A stretch of 6,643 nt of DNA. Source: an uncultured Lachnospiraceae bacterium (lineage in GTDB: Bacteria; Bacillota; Clostridia; Lachnospirales; Lachnospiraceae). Below are positions 1 to 5,116 of this stretch, piece by piece. The first letter of the stretch is position 1. The number at the start of each line of letters is the position of its first letter. The stretch is taken from assembly GCA_902782815.1 (NCBI GenBank), contig CACZOS010000002.1, positions 1 through 6,643 on the forward strand, read 5' to 3'. The notes below the pieces were generated by a model that had not been told where the DNA came from, did not search any database, and saw only the letters and a program-made list of their open reading frames with translations. The translations under genes were made by a program, and so were the position numbers.

Positions 1-493
1 GGAGGTTCTTGTTTTCACCGGTGAAAGCGATAAGATTGGTATCCTTAAAAGCGCCATCCTCAATGGCGACCAGATAATCCTCCCCGACGATCTCAACCTT
101 ACGGGCTTTGTCCTCCTCCTTAAAGAAGCAGGTCCAGTCCTTCCCGTCATAGGTATTTCCTCCGCCTCCAAGGTACAGGACTTCAAAGCCTTCTTTCGTA
201 ATCGGATTGACGTAGATCCCGGGCAGGATGATCCTGGTCAAAGCGTCCGTTCCATCCTTGAAAGCGCCGGTATAACCTACAACCGTCTCACCGTCGAAAA
301 TAAAGTCGGAATATGTCAGTTCCCACAGATCCTCCACAAGGGTTCCGACCCTGTTGTTAACCGAGGTAAAGTAATAAGTATTCTTCCCGATTTCGACCTT
401 GAAATACTCTTTCTCACCCAGATAATACCGCCTGTTATCCTCCGAATAATAGGGTTTATGACCACTCACATGTACCACTTTGGCATTAGCGTA
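1..493 (-). other. BspA-like leucine-rich repeat region (start of C-terminal part)
   Basis: Residues about 1376-1539 leave the Gly-rich pattern. Residues 1383-1410 (HVSGHKPYYSEDNRRYYLGE and following) resemble the H-V...G-(x)-Y-(x)-F spacer domains common in Firmicute surface proteins, but without their usual cysteines. After a YFTSVNNRVGTLVEDLWELTYSDF stretch come LRR_5/BspA-like elements: VVGYTGAFKDGTDALTRIIL (1446-1465), YLVAIEDGAFKD (1515-1526) and TNLIAFTGENKN. The phrase 'AI.dGAFkdt.Li.f' is the characteristic BspA-type repeat unit. More repeats are expected beyond the left edge. Such regions commonly serve in surface display and host or matrix binding; that role is inferred here. Confidence 0.7.
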
Positions 494-3400
494 AGGAATC
501 TTCTGGACATTCTCGTATTTCTTATCCTGATAGGTTGTGGACACTTTAAAGATGAAGGACCCGTAAACGACGCCGAGTAACGTCATGCCTTCAAAGACCG
601 GTCCTTCCGAAGGAACCGTTTCCTCATGCAGCACTTCTCCACAGCGGCATGCCAGTTTGAAGTCAGCGGAAGAATAATCCTCCTTCCAGGTCCATATGCC
701 TTCATACTGATGCTTTTCTTCGATCCATACTTCTTTGGTATCCTTATGAAGCTGGACCAGGTAACCGGAATCACTAAAGATATTTCTCGCCGGATCCACA
801 CCGTCATTAAACTGAGTGTAGTCTATGGTCACCGTCCCATAATCCTTTGCCAGCGTTACGCCATACCTTGCTTCCTCTGCCAGCCTGCCAGTCTGAAGAT
901 ACGTTCCTTCAGACAGGTAAATATTGTTCGGATGATCTTCATCCGCTGACCGGAAATTATCCGTAACCGACGAATCAGCGGAAACCTTTAATCTGCCGCG
1001 TGCCACATATGCCCCGGAACCCTGGAGCGCATTGTTTCCCGTGACCGTACCTCCGGAAAGCTCACAGCTTCCTCCATTGAGGTCAAGATACAAACCTCCG
1101 CCACCATTGGCTTTATTTCCAGTAATACGGCCGCCCTTCATCAGGAAAGATCCATGTTCTGTGACACCCACTCCGCCACCGCCGAACATGGATTGATTTC
1201 CGGAGATCTCACCGCTCTCCAGAATCAGGGTTCCGCCCGTCACCCGGATCCCGCCGCCTTCATGCACGCCAAAACCGCCGGTCATCTTTCCTCCGCCGGC
1301 ACTGTCGCGGATGATCATGGTTCCGTCCGCTACGTTGAGGACAAACCCCTTCTCGTCCTGTTTCTCTAGGTTTCGTTTCAGGGAATGGCCGTTCAGGTCC
1401 AGTACGAGGGCACCAGGTTTCAGAGTTCCATAGTACTCCAGCCCGCTGTCCGTATCCTTCGCCGTGAGATCCTGATAAAGACGGATAATATAATACTCCT
1501 GCCCGTCCGATGGATCGATATACATCTCATCATAGTAGCCCTGGCTAAGGGCAAGCCTTAACTGATTCCATGTTCCGATCTTACTTTTTGCTTTGGGATC
1601 AGCCTTGGTGCTGGTATAAATCAAACCGTCGGGTCCGGTCACCGAAGCCGTATAGACAAATTCTCCCCGTTTTTCATCATAAGACGGACCGGAAACAGCT
1701 GCCGCCCCTTCCCAGAACTTCAGATCGCAGCGAGAACATTTTAATATGGCTGTGCAGGAGGTCAGGTCATCACTCCAGATCCAGGTAGCTTCAGCACTCC
1801 CGTGACCTTTCGAAATCGTCATTTCACCGTTCTTTTTCACGGCTTCTTTGCGACAAACCACCAGAGATGGGTCATCACTGAAAAAATACTCCGAAGGTAC
1901 TGAAGTCATTCTATGAAATCCGGTCGTAAACTCTTCGTCATGATTCTCAGGCAGGGTAATGCCGACCCTTGCCGTGGATCTCTTCAGTACATTGGCCGCA
2001 TCAAAGATAATCGATTGGCCCTGGGACAGATACAGATTATTCTCTTTTCCGACGATTCCCTCATAGTAATTATTCTGAACGACCGGGGATCCGAACATAT
2101 GAAGCTCGCCGCCGCTCATGCAGATACCGGCGCCCTTCCTTCCTTCGTTTCCTTTGACAAGGCCCCCCCGCAGTTCAAACTTTCCCTGACTGATTTCGAT
2201 ACCGCCGCCGGAGGAGACAGCTACGTTTAACAGAATCTCTCCGCCGCTGAATTCAAAGGAACCGCGAGAGTATACGCCGCCGCCGCTTGATGCACGGTTT
2301 CTGTTAATTGTTCCTCCGGAAACAACGAGACTGCCGCCAGACACTTCGATCCCGCCGCCATAAAAAGTCGCCTGGTTTTCCCGGATTTCTCCACCTTTCA
2401 TCACCACGCTGCCGCCATTCAGAAAGATGCCCGCGCCATCTTTGGCAAGATTTTTCCGGATACAGCCTCCCCGGATCTCAAGCTTTCCGCCATTCATGAC
2501 CGCGATACCGGCACCATGGTTGTCTGACTGGTTGTGATAAATGGTGCCGCTTTCAAGGATCACGGTGCTTTTTTCTATGAGAATCCCGCCGCCGGCATAA
2601 TCATCGTACCCTCCGGTAATCTCACCGCCGCCTTTACTGTCACGGATCACCAGGGTATTACCACCCTCCACCAGAAGGACATTCCCATGAGATTTCGGCT
2701 CAGTCAGTTCTCTGCTCAAAGAATGACCGTTCAGATCAAGGACAACGGTTTCCGGAAAATCACCGCGATACTCCAGCCTTTCATCTTCCGGATTCGCCTT
2801 AATGTCCCCTGTGAGCTTGATGAGGATAACACGCTGCTGAAGCGTCTCGTCATACAGGGTTTCTGTGCCGGAGCCCGTGAGAAGCGCATTCCGCAGCTGA
2901 CTCCACACATGGATTCCCTCCAAAGGATCCCTCTCGATTTTTACATTCACGGTACCATCCGGTGCCTCGACCCTGGCGTTGTAAACATAATACCCAAGTT
3001 GCTCATCATAGAATGGACCAGTCACTTTTGCGTCTGATTGCCAGATTTCTTCCCCGCATAGCGTGCAGGTGGCGACAGCCTGGCAGGTTCTATAGTCCTT
3101 ACTCCAGTTCCACTTGAGAAGCTCGCTCCTATGCTTTGTGAGTAATTGAGCCTCCCGGGTAAATGGAGAATAGAAGCATACCACAAACTCCCGCTTATCG
3201 CTGAAGAATATTTTGGACGGTACAATATCGGTATCGGCAAGCCCACGCGTAAACGCGCCCGGATAGTTTCCGAAGTCATAGGAAATACCGATCCAGGGTT
3301 TCGCGTTTCTGTCGACCTCAAGGACCTTAGAAGGGCTCAAAAACAGATTTTCCTGTTCAGACTGGTCCTTACCATAGTTATCCTTGACGACCGGGTCGTT

Positions 3401-4618
3401 CCCCACAATCACCGTACCGTCAAAGTAGGCGATACCGCCGGCCTGACTGGAGGCTTTATTTGAAATGATACTGCCTCCGTAAAGATTCAGCATGCCGCCT
3501 TTCATCATAATGCCGCCGCCCGTTTTCGCGGAATTCTCTTTGATCTCGCCCCCGGTGATCGTGAGATATGAGTATGGATTGACCGCGATCGCTCCGCCCT
3601 CATCTGCCATATTTTCCCGAATCACGCCATTTTTGATCTCGCAGGTACCTCTGACAAGAATCGCGCCGCCGTTGCCGCTAACGACCGAATTCTTTTCGAT
3701 GATACCCCCGTCAAGCACAAACGTTCCATTCCGCTCGACGGATACGGCTCCGCCGCCCATACTGCTTTTGGAATAGTTTCCTCTGATCGTTCCGCCTGCC
3801 AGGGTAACCTTTCCCCTCTGAATCAGGATACCTCCGCCATTGAGAATACTGTTTCCGCCGGTCAGGGCACCGCCGCCTCTGCTGTCGATGATCTTCAGGG
3901 AGTGGACATGGTCCCCTTGCACATTGAGAATGTACCCGTCGGCATCTCCTTTATCCCCATACTGGCTGTAGCCATTACGGTCGATGGTATAACCGTTCAG
4001 ATCCAGGATCACCTCATGCTGCGAATAAGTAAAGGAAAGAGGCTTCGCATTGGCAGGCGCCGTAATATGATTCTTCAGTTTGATATAGTACTCATCCTTG
4101 GAACGGGAGCCTCCCTTATCAAAAGCCTGCTGTAATTCCTCCCATGTGGAAACCTCCATGGGACCTGCCGAAACCTGTTCCGACAGATCTTCCTCTTCGG
4201 TGCCTTCCATGCTCGTAAATAAATCCTCTGTATCCCCGGAGCTTCCGACAAAGACATCTGCCGCATCCTCCGGCTCAAAGGACAGATCCGGCTGGGATTC
4301 TCCCGTAAACAGCGAATCTCCAACCTGAACCTCCGGGATCCCTTCCTGATTTCCTTCCCCGGATGTAAACCATCCTTCCAGATCCTCCGCGGGAAGCTCC
4401 TCTGCCGTCTGAGACGGCAGGGAAACGGGATCCTCTCCGTCCTGAACCTCCTCAAAACCCGGAAGCTCAACGTTCACAGATGTAAACACGTCATCTGTCT
4501 GTTCCGGTGTGTATTCCAACCCGCTGGCCAAAACACTGACGCCGTCGCAGCAGACAATCAGCGAAATACACAGCATAAGCGCCAGCGCGCGCTGCATCCT
4601 TTTGATGATGATTCCCAC
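1..4618 (-). CDS. Giant secreted modular surface protein (beta-helix modules plus BspA-like LRR), 3' end outside window
   Basis: Translated from the GTG at 4618-4616, this frame is open for 1539 full codons to the left edge, where one base of the next codon remains. The GTG is preferred because AGGAGG lies six bases upstream and the resulting start, MGIIIKRMQRALALML, gives a normal signal peptide. The in-frame ATG at 4597 (codon 8) has no good ribosome site. Order of parts by residue: signal peptide 1-31; acidic linker 33-155; module 1 about 156-566; module 2 about 567-1012; module 3 about 1013-1375; BspA-like leucine-rich region about 1376-1539 and onward. The modules are Gly-rich with many GG[GA][IV] and [IV]xxN motifs, which predicts right-handed parallel beta-helices. 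Such proteins in gut Firmicutes are large cell-surface or secreted adhesin-like proteins; the ligand is unknown. Anchor signals (sortase motif, choline- or SLH-type repeats) would be past the edge. Likely co-transcribed with the small peptide gene upstream. Existence of the gene is near certain; its role is inferred. Confidence 0.95.
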   Translation of the reverse strand, partial: MGIIIKRMQRALALMLCISLIVCCDGVSVLASGLEYTPEQTDDVFTSVNVELPGFEEVQDGEDPVSLPSQTAEELPAEDLEGWFTSGEGNQEGIPEVQVGDSLFTGESQPDLSFEPEDAADVFVGSSGDTEDLFTSMEGTEEEDLSEQVSAGPMEVSTWEELQQAFDKGGSRSKDEYYIKLKNHITAPANAKPLSFTYSQHEVILDLNGYTIDRNGYSQYGDKGDADGYILNVQGDHVHSLKIIDSRGGGALTGGNSILNGGGILIQRGKVTLAGGTIRGNYSKSSMGGGAVSVERNGTFVLDGGIIEKNSVVSGNGGAILVRGTCEIKNGVIRENMADEGGAIAVNPYSYLTITGGEIKENSAKTGGGIMMKGGMLNLYGGSIISNKASSQAGGIAYFDGTVIVGNDPVVKDNYGKDQSEQENLFLSPSKVLEVDRNAKPWIGISYDFGNYPGAFTRGLADTDIVPSKIFFSDKREFVVCFYSPFTREAQLLTKHRSELLKWNWSKDYRTCQAVATCTLCGEEIWQSDAKVTGPFYDEQLGYYVYNARVEAPDGTVNVKIERDPLEGIHVWSQLRNALLTGSGTETLYDETLQQRVILIKLTGDIKANPEDERLEYRGDFPETVVLDLNGHSLSRELTEPKSHGNVLLVEGGNTLVIRDSKGGGEITGGYDDYAGGGILIEKSTVILESGTIYHNQSDNHGAGIAVMNGGKLEIRGGCIRKNLAKDGAGIFLNGGSVVMKGGEIRENQATFYGGGIEVSGGSLVVSGGTINRNRASSGGGVYSRGSFEFSGGEILLNVAVSSGGGIEISQGKFELRGGLVKGNEGRKGAGICMSGGELHMFGSPVVQNNYYEGIVGKENNLYLSQGQSIIFDAANVLKRSTARVGITLPENHDEEFTTGFHRMTSVPSEYFFSDDPSLVVCRKEAVKKNGEMTISKGHGSAEATWIWSDDLTSCTAILKCSRCDLKFWEGAAAVSGPSYDEKRGEFVYTASVTGPDGLIYTSTKADPKAKSKIGTWNQLRLALSQGYYDEMYIDPSDGQEYYIIRLYQDLTAKDTDSGLEYYGTLKPGALVLDLNGHSLKRNLEKQDEKGFVLNVADGTMIIRDSAGGGKMTGGFGVHEGGGIRVTGGTLILESGEISGNQSMFGGGGVGVTEHGSFLMKGGRITGNKANGGGGLYLDLNGGSCELSGGTVTGNNALQGSGAYVARGRLKVSADSSVTDNFRSADEDHPNNIYLSEGTYLQTGRLAEEARYGVTLAKDYGTVTIDYTQFNDGVDPARNIFSDSGYLVQLHKDTKEVWIEEKHQYEGIWTWKEDYSSADFKLACRCGEVLHEETVPSEGPVFEGMTLLGVVYGSFIFKVSTTYQDKKYENVQKIPYANAKVVHVSGHKPYYSEDNRRYYLGEKEYFKVEIGKNTYYFTSVNNRVGTLVEDLWELTYSDFIFDGETVVGYTGAFKDGTDALTRIILPGIYVNPITKEGFEVLYLGGGGNTYDGKDWTCFFKEEDKARKVEIVGEDYLVAIEDGAFKDTNLIAFTGENKNL
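494..1582 (-). repeat. Surface-protein module 3 (short beta-helix, altered Cys domain)
   Basis: Residues about 1013-1375. Entry: W1017xxL1020, IIRLYQDLTAKD, LEYYGTL and LVLDLNGHSL (1071-1080). Cap: MIIRDSAGGGKMTGG (1101-1115). Only three clear rungs remain: ISGN 1138-1141, ITGN 1165-1168 and VTGN 1192-1195. The exit is SSVTDNF and NNIYLSEGTYLQ. The FsD-like part is NIFSDSGYLVQL (1279-1290). The closing W1309-x-W1311 domain lacks the first conserved Cys (SSADF where the others have a Cys) and has C1324-x-C1326 instead of CxxC. Its second half (GVVYGSFIFKVSTTYQDKKYENVQK) is also diverged. This is the copy next to the leucine-rich region. Confidence 0.8.
1583..2920 (-). repeat. Surface-protein module 2 (longest beta-helix)
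   Basis: Residues about 567-1012. Entry: W572xxL575, VILIKLTGDI (597-606), LEYRG and VVLDLNGHSL (625-634). Cap: LVIRDSKGGGEITGG (656-670). Six IxxN-type rungs are visible: IYHN 693-696, IRKN 720-723, IREN 745-748, INRN 771-774, ILLN 795-798 and VKGN 821-824. They alternate with GGGI/GAGI/GGGV turns. The exit reads SPVVQNNY and NNLYLSQGQSIIF. The FsD-type domain has VGITLPEN and YFFSDDPSLVV (911-921). The closing domain has W946-x-W948-S, C955, C961 and C964 (CSRC), and FVYTASVTGPDG (987-998). It is the most complete copy of the three and the best reference for defining the module. Confidence 0.85.
2921..4153 (-). repeat. Surface-protein module 1 (beta-helix, FsD and WxW/Cys domains)
   Basis: Residues about 156-566. 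Entry segment: W159 with L162, then LKNHITA and VILDLNGYTI (203-212), a strand-forming opening. Cap: LKIIDSRGGGALTGG (241-255). Beta-helix rungs follow, with GGGI or GGAI turns at 261-264, 317-320, 341-344 and 367-370, alternating with IRGN 278-281, IEKN 307-310, IREN 333-336, IKEN 359-362 and IISN 384-387. The exit has NDPVVKDNYG and NLFLSPSKVLEV. Then comes a domain with IGISYDFG and IFFSDKREFVV (470-480). The module closes with a W503-x-W505 domain carrying C512, C518 and C521 (CxxC) and YVYNARVEAPDGTV. Modules 2 and 3 repeat the same order, which shows internal duplication followed by divergence. Confidence 0.85.
4154..4522 (-). other. Acidic linker with five short phenylalanine motifs
   Basis: Residues 33-155 are rich in Asp, Glu, Ser, Pro and Gly and have few basic residues, which is typical of an extended, disordered spacer. 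Five short related motifs recur: DVFTS at 43-47, GWFTS at 82-86, SLFTG at 102-106, DVFVG at 121-125 and DLFTS at 132-136. They are surrounded by Glu/Asp and Pro. The linker separates the mature N-terminus from the first beta-helix module. I recognise no named domain here; the motif could be a decayed short repeat or a binding or processing site. Confidence 0.6.
4526..4618 (-). other. Sec signal peptide of the giant protein
   Basis: Residues 1-31 have a basic start (K6, R7, R10), a hydrophobic core (ALALMLCISLIV, residues 11-22) and a plausible signal peptidase I site, V-L-A before Ser32. This routes the protein across the membrane by Sec. The core also holds Cys23 and Cys24, but the residues before them (L-I-V and I-V-C) do not fit a lipobox well, so a lipoprotein is less likely. 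Confidence 0.85.
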
Positions 4619-4731
4619 CTCGTGCCTCCTTTTTTTGCCGCTAATTTTCTCATAACAAACCTCTCACTTTCGTCCTGACCGGACCAGATATCCCGTTCCT
4701 TATCAAAACAGGTTCTCTGCTCCGGGCAGGT
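4619..4731 (-). other. Spacer between peptide gene and giant gene; no clear promoter or terminator
   Basis: The 113 nt hold no convincing -35/-10 pair and no hairpin followed by a T run. A 4-bp stem-loop (CTGC/GCAG, about 4720-4730) sits just after the peptide stop. The end of the spacer is the Shine-Dalgarno site of the giant gene. The simplest reading is that peptide and giant protein share one transcript. Confidence 0.5.
4625..4630 (-). promoter_or_regulatory. Shine-Dalgarno site that fixes the GTG start of the giant gene
   Basis: AGGAGG reads on the minus strand at 4630-4625, preceded by a run of A. Six bases (CACGAG) separate it from the GTG at 4618. This spacing suits the GTG and is too far from the ATG at 4597, so the rarer GTG start is preferred. 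Confidence 0.85.
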
Positions 4732-4884
4732 TTAATTCGAGCCTTCTTTTTTCTTTTTCAGTTCCTCCAGCAGCGCCGGGTCAAGCCATTCCAGCTCATA
4801 ATCATTATCCCCGCCTCCCCCGGTGATCTTCTCCGCCTCATGTTGCTCAAGGCTGGTAAGACAATCTGTTTTCTTCTCAGACAT
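4732..4884 (-). CDS. Small double-glycine-leader peptide (exported or RiPP-like precursor), 50 aa
   Basis: The ATG at 4884 follows AAAGGAGG by nine bases and the frame ends with TAA at 4732, giving 50 residues. The first 23 residues fit a double-glycine leader: L12, E16, I20 and G22-G23 fall at -12, -8, -4 and -2/-1, matching the LSxxELxxIxGG consensus of peptides cut and exported by C39-peptidase ABC transporters. Cys8 is the only cysteine. The predicted product, residues 24-50, begins GGDND, continues YELEWLDPALLEEL (29-42), and ends in four lysines and EGSN. It has a single Trp33, no Cys, and only one Ser (in EGSN) and no Thr, so a lanthipeptide or sactipeptide ring is unlikely. The 29-46 stretch could form an amphipathic helix, acidic first and basic last. 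It is the first gene after the promoter at 5100-5072 and stands 113 nt before the giant surface-protein gene. I do not recognise the family. The role (signal, bacteriocin, surface-assembly partner) is open. No transporter or modification enzyme is in the window. Confidence 0.8.
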   Translation of the reverse strand: MSEKKTDCLTSLEQHEAEKITGGGGDNDYELEWLDPALLEELKKKKEGSN

Positions 4885-4893
4885 TTCCTCGTT

Positions 4894-4901
4894 CCTCCTT
4901 T
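4894..4901 (-). promoter_or_regulatory. Shine-Dalgarno site of the small peptide gene
   Basis: AAAGGAGG on the minus strand, nine bases before the ATG at 4884. It is a near-perfect match to the anti-SD and is the main argument, with the GG leader, that this 50-codon frame is translated. Confidence 0.85.
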
Positions 4902-4975
4902 CTGATATCATAATAAAATAAATGGTATGAGTGCATCATCAAACATTACTACATAGAAATATACGTAATCGTTAT

Positions 4976-5050
4976 AAAAAATCTCTTAGGGCTGACGCGG
5001 GTTTTACGCCGTGAAAGCGGCATGATACCCCTGCAAATCCCTGCGCAGCC
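4976..5050 (-). promoter_or_regulatory. Structured RNA element in the leader, with T6 run (possible attenuator or terminator)
   Basis: On the minus strand, GGCTG-CGC-A-GGG (5050-5039) can pair with CCC-GCG-T-CAGCC (5001-4990). This gives 11 base pairs with one bulged base on each side. Inside it, ATGCCG (5023-5018) pairs with CGGCGT (5011-5006) around a six-base loop, with one G-U pair. An asymmetric internal loop (5038-5024 against AAAA) separates the two stems. Eight bases after the outer stem comes T6 (4981-4976). It begins about 15 nt downstream of the predicted transcript start, so it would sit at the 5' end of the peptide mRNA. It may also stop read-through from the amidohydrolase gene. 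The gap before the T run is long for a classical intrinsic terminator. It matches no riboswitch consensus that I know. Confidence 0.45.
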
Positions 5051-5071
5051 GGACAGAAACATTCCTGGGTC

Positions 5072-5100
5072 ATCATACCACAAGGGAACCTTTATTTCAA
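5072..5100 (-). promoter_or_regulatory. Sigma-A promoter for the peptide/giant-protein unit
   Basis: Minus-strand TTGAAA (5100-5095), a 17-base spacer, and TATGAT (5077-5072) match the housekeeping promoter consensus at 4/6 and 5/6 with ideal spacing. Transcription would begin near 5065, in the gap after the amidohydrolase stop, leaving a leader of about 180 nt before the peptide ATG at 4884. Confidence 0.7.
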
Positions 5101-5116
5101 TCTCCCGGGAAAATTT

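Larger units (their letters stand above)
4885..5116. other. Intergenic control region between amidohydrolase and peptide gene
   Basis: This 232-nt stretch has no convincing gene. From right to left it holds the promoter at 5100-5072, the two-stem RNA element at 5050-4990 with its T run, an AT-rich part (about 4975-4905), and the peptide Shine-Dalgarno site. A second, weak promoter (TTGATG at 4942-4937 with TTTTAT or TATTTT near 4920-4913) is possible in the AT-rich part but poorly matched. A TCCCGGGA palindrome sits at 5103-5110. Confidence 0.6.

Noticed and set aside
2534..3037. Plus-strand open frame of 167 codons, and similar plus-strand frames at 626-949, 1913-2230 and 3492-3776
   Set aside because: All are antisense to the continuous 1539-codon minus-strand gene, lack ribosome sites and have no recognisable protein pattern; Gly-rich repeats leave the opposite strand poor in stop codons.
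1583..4153. CRISPR-like or mobile-element origin for the repeated GGC-rich segments
   Set aside because: The repeats are in-frame protein rungs of unequal spacing and diverged sequence; no constant direct repeats with unique spacers, no terminal inverted repeats and no transposase.
4075..4470. Minus-strand 131-codon frame within the start of the giant gene
   Set aside because: Arg-rich composition is typical of an off-frame reading; the overlapping main frame has signal peptide, linker and modules without interruption.
4544..4560. Lipobox at Cys23/Cys24 of the giant protein
   Set aside because: Residues before the cysteines (L-I-V and I-V-C) lack the small residue expected at -1, while a good signal peptidase I site V-L-A lies just after.
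4562..4654. Minus-strand 30-residue frame beginning MRKLAAKKGGTRW, overlapping the start of the giant gene
   Set aside because: It is out of frame with the giant gene, has only a weak ribosome site, and is explained by the Shine-Dalgarno and signal-peptide DNA.
4908..4946. Minus-strand 12-residue frame MFDDALIPFILL just before the peptide ribosome site, a possible leader peptide
   Set aside because: No Shine-Dalgarno site, no codon run suggesting attenuation, and AT-rich sequence makes such short frames likely by chance.
4975..5076. Minus-strand 34-codon frame (starts MMTQECFCPAAQ) overlapping the promoter and leader
   Set aside because: Its ATG lies inside the -10 box, so it would not be on the transcript from this promoter; no good Shine-Dalgarno site at a proper distance, and the bases are better explained by the RNA stems.
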